DNA of 64,000 nucleotides from Sphingobacteriales bacterium TSM_CSS. GTDB taxonomy: Bacteria; Bacteroidota; Bacteroidia; Chitinophagales; UBA2359. Both the position numbers and the translations under genes were made by a program. The stretch is taken from NCBI GenBank assembly GCA_002212985.1, contig NBMY01000074.1, forward strand, positions 22,487 to 86,486. The letters are read 5' to 3'. The notes under the pieces were generated by a model. That model did not search any database and had not been told where the DNA came from. It was given only the letters and a program-made list of their open reading frames with translations. Below are positions 8,985 to 18,822 of this stretch, one piece after another; positions within the stretch are counted from its first letter, which is position 1, and the number at the start of each line of letters is the position of its first letter.

Positions 8985-10103
8985 TTAGTCTGGGAAATAC
9001 ATATCGGGAAACAGTTGCAGCAGCCCCTGTTCCGATGCAGGGCAAATGCCCCTTTCGGTAATAAGGCCGGTTATGAGTCTGGCGGGTGTTACATCAAACC
9101 CGTAGTTCACGGCCTGGCTGTTTGGCGGGGTAATCAACACGCGGTGATATTGGCCGTTACTAATGCCGCCCACATATTTAACCTCATCGGGGTGGCGTTG
9201 TTCTATGGTAATTTCCTTTAGTCCGTTGCTTATTTGCCAGTCAATGGTGCTGGAGGGCAGCGCCACATAAAACGGTATGCCGTTGTCATGGGCGGCGAGA
9301 GCTTTGAGGTAGGTGCCTGTTTTGTTGGCAACGTCGCCGGTTCGGGTGGTGCGGTCGGTTCCAACAATGCAAATATCAACCATGCCATGTTGCAGCAGGT
9401 GTCCGCAGCAGTTGTCCACCACAACAGTATGGGCAATGCCGTTTTGCTCCAGTTCCCAGGCGGTAAGGTTGGCGCCCTGGTTTCGGGGACGTGTTTCGCT
9501 AACCCACACATGCACGGGTATGCCTGCCCGGACAGCCAGATAAATGGGCGAGGTAGCCGTTCCCCAATCTACGCAGGCCAGCCAGCCGGCATTGCAATGG
9601 GTAAGAATATTGAGCGGCCCGGCGGTTGTTTTTCGGGCATATATATCTTTTAAAAGCTGCAATCCGTGTACGCCAATCATGCGGCAGGTTTCCACATCTT
9701 CATTGGCAATAGTATTGGCTGTGTTAAGCAATGTTTGGGCAATATTCGGGCTGTTTGGGGGCAAGCCGGCCAGGGTGTGCAGTTGCCGTTCAACGGCCCA
9801 GCGCAGGTTTACCGCCGTTGGCCGGGTGGCAAGCAGGTTCTGGGCTACCTGTTGCAGGTATGCTTCGGGTTGTTGTGCAGGCAGTTGCAGGGCGGCAAGG
9901 TACATGCCAAAAGCAGCTGTGGCCCCAATAAGCGGCGCACCGCGTATCCACATTTCCTCTATGGCCGTGGCACAATCTTGCCAGCAGGTAAGGGTTTTTA
10001 TTTCCAGTTGGTGAGGTAAAAACCGTTGGTCAATAATTTGTACCTGTTGGTGGTTGTTCGGGTTAAGCCAAATGCTGCGGTAGTGTTGGTTTTGTATTTT
10101 CAT
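8985..10103 (-). CDS. mtnA: S-methyl-5-thioribose-1-phosphate isomerase
   Basis: A 372-residue aldose-ketose isomerase converting methylthioribose-1-phosphate (or 5-deoxyribose-1-phosphate) to the ribulose form. The family pattern is clear: WIRGAPLIGATAAFG at 52-66, catalytic C170 in LTHCNAGWLA, ETRPRNQGANLTAWEL near 203-218, and catalytic D250 in VGTDRTTRTGDVANKTGTY, followed by PFYVALPSSTIDW. The length fits the family. It converges on a class II aldolase and is divergent from the DUF3108 gene. No MTA phosphorylase or MTR kinase is in the window, so the pathway is incomplete here. Confidence 0.93.
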   Translation of the reverse strand: MKIQNQHYRSIWLNPNNHQQVQIIDQRFLPHQLEIKTLTCWQDCATAIEEMWIRGAPLIGATAAFGMYLAALQLPAQQPEAYLQQVAQNLLATRPTAVNLRWAVERQLHTLAGLPPNSPNIAQTLLNTANTIANEDVETCRMIGVHGLQLLKDIYARKTTAGPLNILTHCNAGWLACVDWGTATSPIYLAVRAGIPVHVWVSETRPRNQGANLTAWELEQNGIAHTVVVDNCCGHLLQHGMVDICIVGTDRTTRTGDVANKTGTYLKALAAHDNGIPFYVALPSSTIDWQISNGLKEITIEQRHPDEVKYVGGISNGQYHRVLITPPNSQAVNYGFDVTPARLITGLITERGICPASEQGLLQLFPDMYFPD

Positions 10104-10238
10104 GTTGCTGTTTTACCTGTTGGTAAACAAACAAGCCGGGTAAAAAGGTGAACGTGCCGTTTTTTTTATTATTGACAGGCGTTAAAGACTATGCAGCGTT
10201 AAAATGCAGATTGTGTATAAATTTTCGGGGTAAATCAG

Positions 10239-10246
10239 TATTTTTG
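10239..10246 (+). promoter_or_regulatory. Candidate -7 element for the DUF3108 gene
   Basis: TATTTTTG matches TAnnTTTG in the 267-bp divergent region between mtnA and the DUF3108 gene, about 125 bp before the ATG. The nearest TTG box is 25 bp upstream, longer than ideal. Confidence 0.35.
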
Positions 10247-10370
10247 TAGCGCTAAATTAAATATGGTTCAATATTTAAACTTTACAGGGCAGGCAAGGTC
10301 AATAATTATATACGCTTGCCTGAAAAGCAGCATTGTTTATTAATTTAGCACAACATTTCCGAACATTTAT

Positions 10371-11222
10371 ATGAAACCCATTTTTGCGTTTATTGCCGCA
10401 TGTTTTTTGTTTACCGCCGCCGCCCCCGATGCCGGTCAGCCCGAGAGTGACCAAAACGGAACGCTGGAGGTTTGCGATTTAACCAACGCCACCTTTCAGG
10501 CAGGCGAAAAGGCCACTTACAAAGTTTATTACAACTGGACTGCCGTGTGGATGAGCGCCGGTAAAGCCACTTTTAACGTACAATCGGAAACGCTGAACAA
10601 TAAACCCGTTTACCACATAGTGAGCGAAGGAAAAACCCAGCGCACTTTTGACTGGTTTTACAAAGTGCGCGACCGCTACGAAACTTATTTAGACCCCGCC
10701 ACTATGAAACCGCTTAAATTTGTGCGCGATGTAAATGAGGGTGGCTTTACCATTAACCATTTATATGGTTTTGACCACGCCAAAAAAGAAGCCTTAATTT
10801 ATTACCATAAGAAAAAAGGCAAACTGCAAATACAAAACAAAACCGTTCCTATTTCAAACTGTACCCAAGACCTGCTATCGGCTGTGTATGCTGCCCGATG
10901 TATTGATTACAGCAAAATGAAAGTGGGCGATGTATTTAACGTAGAACTTTTTTTAGACGGCGCAATTTACCCCGTTTATGCCCGGTATTTGGGCAAAGAA
11001 GTAATTAAAACCGATTTCGGTAAATTCCGGTGCGTAAAGTTTGCCCCCTCTTTACTGGAAGGCGATGTTTTTAAAGGCGGCGAACACATGACCGTATGGG
11101 TTACCGATGATGCCAACCGTTTGCCGCTTTACATTGAATCGCCTTTAACGGTAGGATATGTAAAAGTCTATTTGTCTGATTACAGCGGGCTTCGCAACCC
11201 CATGAGTGCTAAGGTAAACTAA
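10371..11222 (+). CDS. DUF3108 domain-containing exported protein
   Basis: 283 residues with an N-terminal signal peptide (hydrophobic core within residues 3-18). The mature part starts [27 protein letters not shown] and has [16 protein letters not shown] and [11 protein letters not shown]. These are typical of DUF3108 proteins, a periplasmic beta-rich family of unknown function that may be related to lipid-carrier folds. It is followed 64 bp later by thyA-folA on the same strand, but a functional link is not evident. Confidence 0.82.
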   Translation: MKPIFAFIAACFLFTAAAPDAGQPESDQNGTLEVCDLTNATFQAGEKATYKVYYNWTAVWMSAGKATFNVQSETLNNKPVYHIVSEGKTQRTFDWFYKVRDRYETYLDPATMKPLKFVRDVNEGGFTINHLYGFDHAKKEALIYYHKKKGKLQIQNKTVPISNCTQDLLSAVYAARCIDYSKMKVGDVFNVELFLDGAIYPVYARYLGKEVIKTDFGKFRCVKFAPSLLEGDVFKGGEHMTVWVTDDANRLPLYIESPLTVGYVKVYLSDYSGLRNPMSAKVN

Positions 11223-11286
11223 CCTCGCCACCGCCAAACAACACCTTATACCACCACCTGCAAAACACGCCACGCCACGCCGCGCC

Positions 11287-12081
11287 ATGCAACAATACCA
11301 TCAACTGCTGCAAACCGTTTTAGACACAGGTACGGTTAAAACCGACCGCACCGGAACCGGAACCATGAGCATTTTTGGCTATCAAATGCGTTTTGACCTA
11401 GATGAAGGGTTTCCGTTGGTAACCACCAAAAAATTACACCTAAAATCTATTATTTACGAGTTGCTGTGGTTTTTGCGCGGCGATACCAATATTGAATACC
11501 TGAATAAACATGGTGTGCGCATTTGGGACCCATGGGCCGATGAAAACGGCAACCTGGGGCATGTATATGGCTACCAATGGCGCTCATGGACCGGTGCAAA
11601 CGGCCAAACTATTGATCAAATAACCGACCTCATACAACAACTGCAACATAACCCCCACAGCCGCCGCCTTATTGTTAGCGCCTGGAATGTGGCCGATATT
11701 CCCAACATGGCGCTGCCGCCCTGCCATTGCCTGTTTCAGTTTTATGTGGCAGAAGGTAAACTCTCCTGCCAACTGTACCAGCGCAGCGCCGATATCTTTA
11801 TTGGCGTACCTTTTAACATTGCCTCCTATGCCCTGCTAACGCTTATGGTGGCACAGGTGTGCGGGTTGCAACCCGGCGAGTTTGTACACACGTTTGGCGA
11901 TGCCCATATTTACCTCAACCACCTGGAGCAGGTAAAACTGCAATTAAGTCGAACCCCGTACCCATTGCCGCAAATGCATCTTAACCCGAAGGTAAAAGAT
12001 ATTTTCGGGTTTCATTACCACGATTTTGAATTGGTAAACTACCAATCGCATCCGCATATTAAAGCGCCGGTGGCTGTATAA
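11287..12081 (+). CDS. thyA: Thymidylate synthase
   Basis: 264 residues, exactly the length of the E. coli enzyme. It methylates dUMP to dTMP using methylene-tetrahydrofolate. The dUMP-binding arginine region RTGTGT is at 21-26, the active-site motif [10 protein letters not shown] places the nucleophile at C146, and [17 protein letters not shown] with a C-terminal APVAV end completes the pattern. The folA gene follows 66 bp later, recycling the dihydrofolate that ThyA produces. Confidence 0.97.
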   Translation: MQQYHQLLQTVLDTGTVKTDRTGTGTMSIFGYQMRFDLDEGFPLVTTKKLHLKSIIYELLWFLRGDTNIEYLNKHGVRIWDPWADENGNLGHVYGYQWRSWTGANGQTIDQITDLIQQLQHNPHSRRLIVSAWNVADIPNMALPPCHCLFQFYVAEGKLSCQLYQRSADIFIGVPFNIASYALLTLMVAQVCGLQPGEFVHTFGDAHIYLNHLEQVKLQLSRTPYPLPQMHLNPKVKDIFGFHYHDFELVNYQSHPHIKAPVAV

Positions 12082-12096
12082 AACCCTTGTTTCTGC

Positions 12097-12104
12097 TATC
12101 TTTG
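12097..12104 (+). promoter_or_regulatory. Candidate -7 element for folA
   Basis: TATCTTTG matches TAnnTTTG and lies 43 bp before the TTG start of folA, just after the thyA stop. There is no clear -33 box. It suggests folA may also be transcribed independently of thyA. Confidence 0.35.
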
Positions 12105-12147
12105 CGCCCGGGCAAGGCGTAGCCCAATCACCTAACCTTTTTGTGCC

Positions 12148-12678
12148 TTGATAATTTCTCTCATAGCTGCAGCAACCCAAAACCGCGTAATAGGTAAAAA
12201 CGGCGGACTCCCCTGGCATTTACCCAACGATATGCGGTATTTTAAACAAACCACCCTGCATCACCATGTTATTATGGGGCGCAAAACATACAGCGAAGTA
12301 GCGGTGAACAAACCACTGCCCCAACGCACCAATATTGTCATAACCCGAAGCGCCAATACCCGCTTTGCGGGTTGCCTTACCGCAAATACCCTTGCCGAAG
12401 CCCTGCAAATTGCCCAAAACAATGGCGAAACCGAGGCTTTTGTAATTGGCGGCGAACAAATTTACCGCCTTGCCCTGCCTTTTGCCCACCGCATTTACCT
12501 TACCCAAATACATACCACGCTGGATGGCGATGCATTTTTTCCCGAATTTAGTGCCGAAGAATGGCAGCTTGTAAGCAGTCAAACCCATGAACCCGATGAA
12601 AAACATACCTACGCCTACACCTTTACCCTTTGGCAAAGGAAGAATGAACCGCAAAAATTACAACAATTATCGGAATAA
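12148..12678 (+). CDS. folA: Dihydrofolate reductase
   Basis: 176 residues; reduces dihydrofolate to tetrahydrofolate with NADPH. It shows ISLIAAATQNRVIGKNGGLPWHLPNDMRYFK (with the conserved Asp of PND), VIMGRKTYSEV, and GGEQIYRLALPFAHRIYLTQI. The start codon is a TTG: family alignment places the first strand immediately after it and there is no ATG nearby. It follows thyA, as in many bacteria. Confidence 0.95.
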   Translation: MIISLIAAATQNRVIGKNGGLPWHLPNDMRYFKQTTLHHHVIMGRKTYSEVAVNKPLPQRTNIVITRSANTRFAGCLTANTLAEALQIAQNNGETEAFVIGGEQIYRLALPFAHRIYLTQIHTTLDGDAFFPEFSAEEWQLVSSQTHEPDEKHTYAYTFTLWQRKNEPQKLQQLSE

Positions 12679-12704
12679 ATACACTTTAGCACGAGTCTGA
12701 TAAG

Positions 12705-12712
12705 TATATTTG
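12705..12712 (+). promoter_or_regulatory. Candidate -7 element for the T9SS cargo gene
   Basis: TATATTTG matches TAnnTTTG, 65 bp before the ATG at 12778. A TTTA at 12685-12688 is the closest -33-like box, but the 16-bp spacing is short. Confidence 0.4.
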
Positions 12713-12777
12713 CAAAGAAGTTAAAACTTTCTTACTTTTATGCACTCTTTTCAGCATTAAATTTACAACACAACGCT

Positions 12778-13950
12778 ATGAAACATTGTATATGCTTTTT
12801 TGTTGCTGCATTTGTTTTAATTTCTGCCATGCAGCAAAGCGTCTTTGCGCAGGAAAAACAACAAAAAGAAAAAATGAAGCAAATAGCCGCCAATGAAACG
12901 GCGCAAATGCAGGAAAAACTCTTTTTAACCGAAGCGCAAACCAAACAGGTAATGTCCATTAACCTGCAGTATAATCTTGCAGTTGAAAAACTGGTTCAGG
13001 GCGGTATTACCCCCGATTTGCCCGCTCAAAAACAAGCTCTTGATACTCAAAAACAAGCCGAGCTGAATAAAGTGCTGGATCCGCAACAGGCACAATTAAA
13101 CCAACGAATGACCAAAAGCGAAGAACAAGCCGCCAAAGAATTTTACGCCGGTTTTGTAAAGGAACAACTAAACGGCAACAACGGGTTTACCACAGCCGTA
13201 ACCGCTTATGCCCAACAAAACATACTGCCCACCCTTACCACCCTGCGCACCGATTTCGACTCACAGTTAGAAGAAGCCGACCGCCAAAACTTAGTGAAAT
13301 ACCGCGCCGAAACAGCCAAAGTGGTTGAAGAAATACTGAATACACAGCAGCAAATGAACGCTGAGGGCGAAAATTCAACCCTTAAAATGAAAATGGTAAT
13401 GATGCGTCTTGCCCGAAGCAACAAAGAAACGGCTGCCGCCTTGCGCCAAATGGAGCAAAAATACGCCGCGCAAATTGATGACTATATGATTAAAATGATG
13501 CCCGAACAACAACGCTGGGAGGCCGATTTGAAAAATATTGCCGATGCTTTCCTTACCAAATCAGAAGGGCAGCAGTTGCAAAAATTGCGTTTGCAGGCAG
13601 ATGCCTACGGAGTGGAGTATCTGGGCTCGCGCATCGGGTTTTTACTGTTCGACCCCGCCAATACCGATACCTATCTGAAAGTGCTCAACCGTCAGGATGT
13701 GTCGTATGTATATCCCAATCCCAGCAATGGCAGAAACAGCGTAAATATGAAAATACAGAAAGAAACGCAGGTGCGCATTAACCTCATTTCCGATTCGGGA
13801 GCCTTTTTGAAAATGGTGTACAAACAAACCCATACCCCCGGCTCTTACGATGTGGCTTTAGATGTTTCTGATTTGCAAAACGGACAATATTACTATGCTG
13901 TTTATTACGGCACACAGGTGCAAACCATCAGGTTTGTGGTAGAAAAATAA
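12778..13950 (+). CDS. Secreted protein with T9SS type A C-terminal sorting domain
   Basis: 390 residues. A signal peptide covers residues 1-25 (ending SVFAQ). The central region is helical and Gln/Glu/Lys-rich: FLTEAQTKQVMSINLQYN, then repeated Lys/Gln segments with coiled-coil character. The last 84 residues (from about 307: DVSYVYPNPS, VRINLISDSGAFLK, GSYDVALDVSDLQNGQYYYAVYYG) form a typical type IX secretion CTD with the YPNP start and the LxNGxYYY motif. It is therefore predicted to be exported by the SprA/PorW machinery encoded later in this window. The central region has no recognised catalytic motif. Confidence 0.8.
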   Translation: MKHCICFFVAAFVLISAMQQSVFAQEKQQKEKMKQIAANETAQMQEKLFLTEAQTKQVMSINLQYNLAVEKLVQGGITPDLPAQKQALDTQKQAELNKVLDPQQAQLNQRMTKSEEQAAKEFYAGFVKEQLNGNNGFTTAVTAYAQQNILPTLTTLRTDFDSQLEEADRQNLVKYRAETAKVVEEILNTQQQMNAEGENSTLKMKMVMMRLARSNKETAAALRQMEQKYAAQIDDYMIKMMPEQQRWEADLKNIADAFLTKSEGQQLQKLRLQADAYGVEYLGSRIGFLLFDPANTDTYLKVLNRQDVSYVYPNPSNGRNSVNMKIQKETQVRINLISDSGAFLKMVYKQTHTPGSYDVALDVSDLQNGQYYYAVYYGTQVQTIRFVVEK

Positions 13951-13954
13951 CCCC

Positions 13955-15058
13955 ATGCAAGCCCGCTTACTTTTTGAAGACGGACTTACTTTTTACGGAA
14001 CCGCTTTTACCCAACCCCCCCGCACCGTTTTTGCCGAACTGGTGTTTAATACCGCTATGATCGGCTACGAAGAGATTATTACCGACCCCTCTTACCGCGG
14101 GCAAATGGTGGTAATGACCTACCCCATGGCCGGCAATTATGGTTTTGATGACACCCACGCCGAAAGCGGCAGCGCCTGTATTGAGGCATTGGTAGTTAAA
14201 ACTTATATAGATATGCCCGCCGTTGCTACGGGGCAAACCCTTAAAGGCTACTTAGACCGCCAAGGTATTTTGGGCGTTGAAAACATGGACACCCGCGCCA
14301 TAGTGCGATATTTGCGCAATTTTGGCGCCAAAAGGGCCGTGCTTACCACCCAAAACATGCCCGATGCGCTGCTTATTGAGCAACTTAAACAGTGGAACAT
14401 GCCTACCCGCCTGGCAGAAACTGCAGGTAATGCCCGGCCACAGCTGTTTAGGGCAAGCACACAACCCGCATGCTACAGCGTGGCCGTAATTGATACCGGC
14501 GTAAAATTGAACATGATACACATGCTGCAACAACTGGGCTGCAACTGCACACTTTTACCGCCCAATAGTTCTGCCGATGCCATTTTATGCGGCAATTTTA
14601 GCGGCGTATTGCTTGCCAACGGACCCGGCGACCCGCGCCAACTGCACCAACCGGTGCAAACCATACAGCAACTGTTGGGTAAAATACCTGTTTTTGGCAT
14701 TTGCCTGGGGCATCAGTTGTTGGGGCTGGCATTGGGGCTGGAGGTGGTAAAACTCAAATTCGGGCATCATGGCACAAACCACCCGGTAAAAAACCTGCTT
14801 ACCGGTAAGGTAGAAATTACCTCCCACAACCACAACTACGCCCTTACCCTGCAAAGTGTGCAGCAGTGCCCGCAGGTACAACTTACCCACCTGAACTTAT
14901 TAGACCAAACAGTGGCCGGCATTAAACACCTTACCATGCCGGCTTTTTCGGTACAGTACCACCCCGAAGCTGCACCCGGCCCCACCGACTCGCATTACCT
15001 CTTTACCGAGTTTATAAATTTAATGGAAATTTGGAGCAAAACCTGTTCACACTTATAG
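13955..15058 (+). CDS. carA: Carbamoyl-phosphate synthase small (glutaminase) subunit
   Basis: 367 residues; hydrolyses glutamine and passes ammonia to CarB to make carbamoyl phosphate for arginine and pyrimidine synthesis. The N-terminal CPSase domain has FNTAMIGYEEIITDPSYRGQ. The class I amidotransferase domain has the nucleophile C250 in FGICLGHQLLGLALG and the H336/E338 pair in VQYHPEAAPGPTD. It starts 5 bp after the T9SS cargo gene. carB is not in the window, so the two subunits are encoded apart. Confidence 0.95.
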   Translation: MQARLLFEDGLTFYGTAFTQPPRTVFAELVFNTAMIGYEEIITDPSYRGQMVVMTYPMAGNYGFDDTHAESGSACIEALVVKTYIDMPAVATGQTLKGYLDRQGILGVENMDTRAIVRYLRNFGAKRAVLTTQNMPDALLIEQLKQWNMPTRLAETAGNARPQLFRASTQPACYSVAVIDTGVKLNMIHMLQQLGCNCTLLPPNSSADAILCGNFSGVLLANGPGDPRQLHQPVQTIQQLLGKIPVFGICLGHQLLGLALGLEVVKLKFGHHGTNHPVKNLLTGKVEITSHNHNYALTLQSVQQCPQVQLTHLNLLDQTVAGIKHLTMPAFSVQYHPEAAPGPTDSHYLFTEFINLMEIWSKTCSHL

Positions 15059-15139
15059 TGGAGAAGATGCTTTTAAGCATTTGCACCCTTACAGTAGTGA
15101 GAATTGGTATTATTGGTAAACTTTGCTATGGCCGGGGCA

Positions 15140-16186
15140 TTAATCAATTCCCGAAAACAAATCGGGCATGGTGCGGGCAGGCGGCACCTTGTTTAGGTGG
15201 CGGTAGGCTTTTTCGGTGGCTTCGCGCCCGCGGGCTGTTCTTTTCAAAAAGCCTTCCTGCACCAAAAACGGTTCATATACTTCTTCCAGAGTGCCGGGTT
15301 CTTCGGCTACGGCCATGGCAATGGTGTTAATGCCTACGGGTCCGCCGTTAAATTTATCGATGATGGCCAGCAAAATGCGGTTATCCATTTCATCGAGGCC
15401 GAGCGAGTCCACGTTCAGTGCATTAAGTGCGTGTTGGGTAATAGACAGGTCAACCATGCCATTGCTGAGAATTTGGGCAAAATCTCTTACGCGGCGCAGC
15501 AGGGCGTTGGCTATGCGGGGGGTGCCGCGGCTGCGCGAGGCTATTTCGCGTGCGGCATCGGGGTTAATTTTTGTTTTTAAGATACCTGCCGACCGTTGTA
15601 CAATGTTGGTAAGGGTTTCTACATCGTAATAATCCATTCGGAAAGTAATGCCAAAGCGCGAGCGCATGGGCGATGACAACAACCCCGAACGGGTGGTAGC
15701 CCCCACTAAGGTAAAGGGGTTAAGGGCAATTTGTATGCTGCGGGCACTGGGGCCGCTGTCTATCATAATGTCAATGGTAAAATCTTCCATTGCGGCGTAG
15801 AGGTATTCTTCTACGGTTATGCTAAGGCGGTGAATTTCGTCAATAAACAATACATCACGCGGTTCAAGGTTGGTGAGCAGCCCGGCAAGGTCGGCGGGTT
15901 TTTCCAGCACGGGGCCGGAGGTAATTTTTACATTTACCCCCAGTTCGTTGGCTATAATGTGCGACAGGGTGGTTTTACCCAACCCCGGGGGGCCATGCAG
16001 CAGCACATGGTCTAATGGTTCCTGCCGCAATTTGGTGGCCTCAATAAATATTTTAAGGTTATCAATAATATGAGGTTGCCCCGTAAAATCGGATAATACC
16101 CTGGGGCGAAGCACTTTTTCGGCTTCTTTCTCTTTATTGCTCAGGTTATCGGGGCCTGCCTGCAGGTTGGGGTTTCGTTTCGACAT
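15140..16186 (-). CDS. ruvB: Holliday junction branch-migration helicase subunit RuvB
   Basis: 348 residues; the AAA+ hexameric motor that drives branch migration with RuvA. Walker A (GPPGLGKT) is at 65-72, Walker B (LFIDEIHR) at 113-120, with the Arg-finger region GPSARS and the C-terminal winged helix ending [22 protein letters not shown]. It converges with carA and follows rlmN on the same strand with an 88-bp gap. ruvA is about 24 kb away, next to sprA. Confidence 0.97.
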   Translation of the reverse strand: MSKRNPNLQAGPDNLSNKEKEAEKVLRPRVLSDFTGQPHIIDNLKIFIEATKLRQEPLDHVLLHGPPGLGKTTLSHIIANELGVNVKITSGPVLEKPADLAGLLTNLEPRDVLFIDEIHRLSITVEEYLYAAMEDFTIDIMIDSGPSARSIQIALNPFTLVGATTRSGLLSSPMRSRFGITFRMDYYDVETLTNIVQRSAGILKTKINPDAAREIASRSRGTPRIANALLRRVRDFAQILSNGMVDLSITQHALNALNVDSLGLDEMDNRILLAIIDKFNGGPVGINTIAMAVAEEPGTLEEVYEPFLVQEGFLKRTARGREATEKAYRHLNKVPPARTMPDLFSGID

Positions 16187-16274
16187 AAATTACCTGTTTA
16201 CCCTCAAATGTACGCCTTTTTTGCAGTATTTTGGTATTTAGCTATTTTTTTTAGGAGTGCATTTTTGGTTGTTG

Positions 16275-17330
16275 CTAATCTTTATTGGCCAGTTGCCCGC
16301 AGGCGGCATCAATATCTTTACCTCTGCTGCGGCGCAGGGTAGTGGTGATGCCCTTGTTTTCGAGGTATTGCTGAAAAATGGCAAGGCGGTCTTCGGTAGT
16401 TTTCAGGAAACTTACCCCTTGCACGGGGTTATATTCTATAAGGTTTACCTTGCAGGGCACTACCTTGCAAAACTCGGCCAGTTGGCGGGCATCTTCTGGC
16501 GTATCGTTAAACAGGTGAAAAACAATATACTCATACGTTACCGGGCGTTTGGTATGGGCATAGTAGTAGCGCAGCGCATCGGCCAGCACCTGCAGCGAGT
16601 TGGTTTCGTTAATGGCCATAATTTGGTTGCGCTTTTCATCGTTGGCGGCATGGAGGGAAAGGGCAAGGTTAAAGCGCGTTTGGTCATCGGCCAATTGTTT
16701 TATCATTTTGGCTATGCCAGCGGTAGAAACGGTAATTCGCTGTGCCGACATACCCAGCCCGTCGGGTTGGGTTATGCGGTCTATGCTAAACAACACATTT
16801 TTGTAGTTGAGCAGCGGCTCGCCCATGCCCATATACACAATGTTGGTAAGCGCTTGGCCATAGTGCTGCCTTGAAAGCCGGTCAATCATGGCCACCTGGT
16901 CGTAAATTTCGCCGCCGCTAAGGTTGCGTTTTCGGGGCAAAAAACCGGTGGCACAAAACCGGCAGGAGAGGCTGCACCCCACCTGGCTCGATACACAGGC
17001 GGTCATGCGCCCTTCGGCCGGTATCAGCACGCCTTCAATAATATGTCCGTCGTGCAGCCCGAATCCCAGTTTTATCGTTCCATCGGCGCTGTGTTGTTCT
17101 TTGGCAATGTGTATGGCATCAATGGTAAAAATTTCGGACAAGAGTTGCCGAAGGTCTTTAGACAAGCTGGTCATTTCCTCAAAAGAGTGTGCCGATTTTT
17201 GCCAAAGCCATTCATATACCTGCTTGGCCCGAAACGGTTTTTGCCCCAATAGCGCCATTTCCTGCTGCAATTGCGCAAGCCCAAGCGACCTGATGTCTTT
17301 TTTGGCAGTTGTTACAGAACTTGTTTCCAT
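16275..17330 (-). CDS. rlmN: 23S rRNA (adenine-2503-C2)/tRNA methyltransferase RlmN
   Basis: 351 residues; a radical-SAM enzyme methylating C2 of A2503 in 23S rRNA and A37 of some tRNAs. The CX3CX2C cluster ligands are C119, C123 and C126 in QVGCSLSCRFC. C112 (CVSSQ) and C344 (DAACGQL, near the C terminus) correspond to the mechanistic cysteine pair of the family. GMGEPLLNY and RITVSTAG are also present. It is divergent from the amidohydrolase gene, with a 57-bp shared promoter region. Confidence 0.96.
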   Translation of the reverse strand: METSSVTTAKKDIRSLGLAQLQQEMALLGQKPFRAKQVYEWLWQKSAHSFEEMTSLSKDLRQLLSEIFTIDAIHIAKEQHSADGTIKLGFGLHDGHIIEGVLIPAEGRMTACVSSQVGCSLSCRFCATGFLPRKRNLSGGEIYDQVAMIDRLSRQHYGQALTNIVYMGMGEPLLNYKNVLFSIDRITQPDGLGMSAQRITVSTAGIAKMIKQLADDQTRFNLALSLHAANDEKRNQIMAINETNSLQVLADALRYYYAHTKRPVTYEYIVFHLFNDTPEDARQLAEFCKVVPCKVNLIEYNPVQGVSFLKTTEDRLAIFQQYLENKGITTTLRRSRGKDIDAACGQLANKD

Positions 17331-17386
17331 TTGCTACAAAGTTACGGTAATTGGCGTTATCTTGCAGCACAAGATAACATGGTACG

Positions 17387-18580
17387 ATGCTTAAATTTCA
17401 GGCCGATTATGTTTTTCCGGTAAGCCGCCCGCCTGTTCAAAACGGTATTGTGGTGGTAAACCCTGATGGAACCATTGCCGAAATTGTTCCTCCAAACACT
17501 TTTGCCTCTCATGAAGTTACGCGTTTGGAGGGTATTTTATGCCCCGGGTTTGTAAATTCCCATTGCCATATTGAACTCTCTCACCTCAAAGGCGCCATAC
17601 CGCAGGGCGGCGGGTTAACAGAATTTCTGAAACCTATAGGCCAACTTCGCAACCAATACAGTTTACCGGTTATTACCCATGCAATAACAGCCGCCGAGCA
17701 GGAAATGTTGCAAAACGGCATTGTAGCAGTAGGCGATATTAGTAATACGCAGCATTCTTTTACCCAAAAAGCCCGGGGCAACCTGTATTACCACACCTTG
17801 GCCGAGGTTTTTTCCTTAAACCCTGCGCGGGCGCAAACTGTCATGGAGCAGGGCATTGAACTTTTTGAGCAGGCACCGGCATCGCCTAAGCACCTTTGCA
17901 GCATTGCCCCCCACGCGCCTTATACCGTTTCGGAAAATTTGTTGCGGCAAATTGATGCTTTTAACGCCCGTCACAGTGGCATTATAAGTATTCACAATCA
18001 GGAAACCGCCGATGAAGATGTGTTTTTTCGCTATGGAACCGGCGGTTTTGCCATATTGTACCATGCCATTGGAGCGACCGATGTACTTAATTATTTCACT
18101 CCGCCCGGCACCTCCTCCCTGCAATATATTTTGCAACACTTATCGGGTAAATGCTCCTTGTTGCTGGTGCACAATACGTTTACCTCCGCCGCCGATATTG
18201 ATTTGGCCCTCCGGCAATATTCCAATACGATTTATTGGTGCTTTTGCCCCAATGCCAATTTGTATATTGAAGGTTGCCTGCCGCATTTTGATAACTTTAT
18301 TGCCCGAAATGCCCGAATTGTTGTAGGAACCGACAGCCTTGCATCTAACCACCGCCTGTGCATACTTTCTGAACTTAAAACTATTAGCAGCCATGCTCCC
18401 CATATTCCGCTTTCTATGCTGCTTACATGGGCTACCCTCAACGGCGCAGAGGCCCTGGGTTTCAGCCGCCGCCTCGGAAGCCTTGAACCGGGTAAACAGC
18501 CCGGCTTGGTACTTATAGAAAACGTTAATACCCAAACTCTGCAACTTACCCCTCAAAGCACTGCCCAAAGAGTGATGTAA
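17387..18580 (+). CDS. Amidohydrolase family protein (aminofutalosine/cytosine-deaminase-like)
   Basis: 397 residues of the metal-dependent amidohydrolase superfamily. N- and C-terminal strands flank a TIM barrel. Metal-binding HxH is H59/H61 in FVNSHCHIELSHLKG. Further His residues occur in IAPHAPYTVS and SIHNQETADED, and the catalytic Asp is in VGTDSLASNH. Bacteroidota homologs of this layout are often labelled aminofutalosine deaminase-like (menaquinone synthesis). That substrate is a guess here because no mqn genes are nearby; guanine/cytosine or SAH deaminases share the same motifs. Confidence 0.8.
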   Translation: MLKFQADYVFPVSRPPVQNGIVVVNPDGTIAEIVPPNTFASHEVTRLEGILCPGFVNSHCHIELSHLKGAIPQGGGLTEFLKPIGQLRNQYSLPVITHAITAAEQEMLQNGIVAVGDISNTQHSFTQKARGNLYYHTLAEVFSLNPARAQTVMEQGIELFEQAPASPKHLCSIAPHAPYTVSENLLRQIDAFNARHSGIISIHNQETADEDVFFRYGTGGFAILYHAIGATDVLNYFTPPGTSSLQYILQHLSGKCSLLLVHNTFTSAADIDLALRQYSNTIYWCFCPNANLYIEGCLPHFDNFIARNARIVVGTDSLASNHRLCILSELKTISSHAPHIPLSMLLTWATLNGAEALGFSRRLGSLEPGKQPGLVLIENVNTQTLQLTPQSTAQRVM

Positions 18581-18822
18581 GGGTATTTAACAGCCTGCTT
18601 CACAACAGGTATTGCTGCAAAAGCGGTAATTATTGTACAAACCAAACAAAATATTAGCCTGTTTTTGTTATAAAATACAATTTTTAGGAGGCATTTGTTA
18701 TACTTACCTGCCCTGTAAACGTTATTACTTAATAAGGCAAGGTTTTTGCCCTGTATAATAAAACCCTATTTTACCAATAGTTAAATTTCTTTGCCATTTT
18801 TACCATTTCAGATATACTGCTG

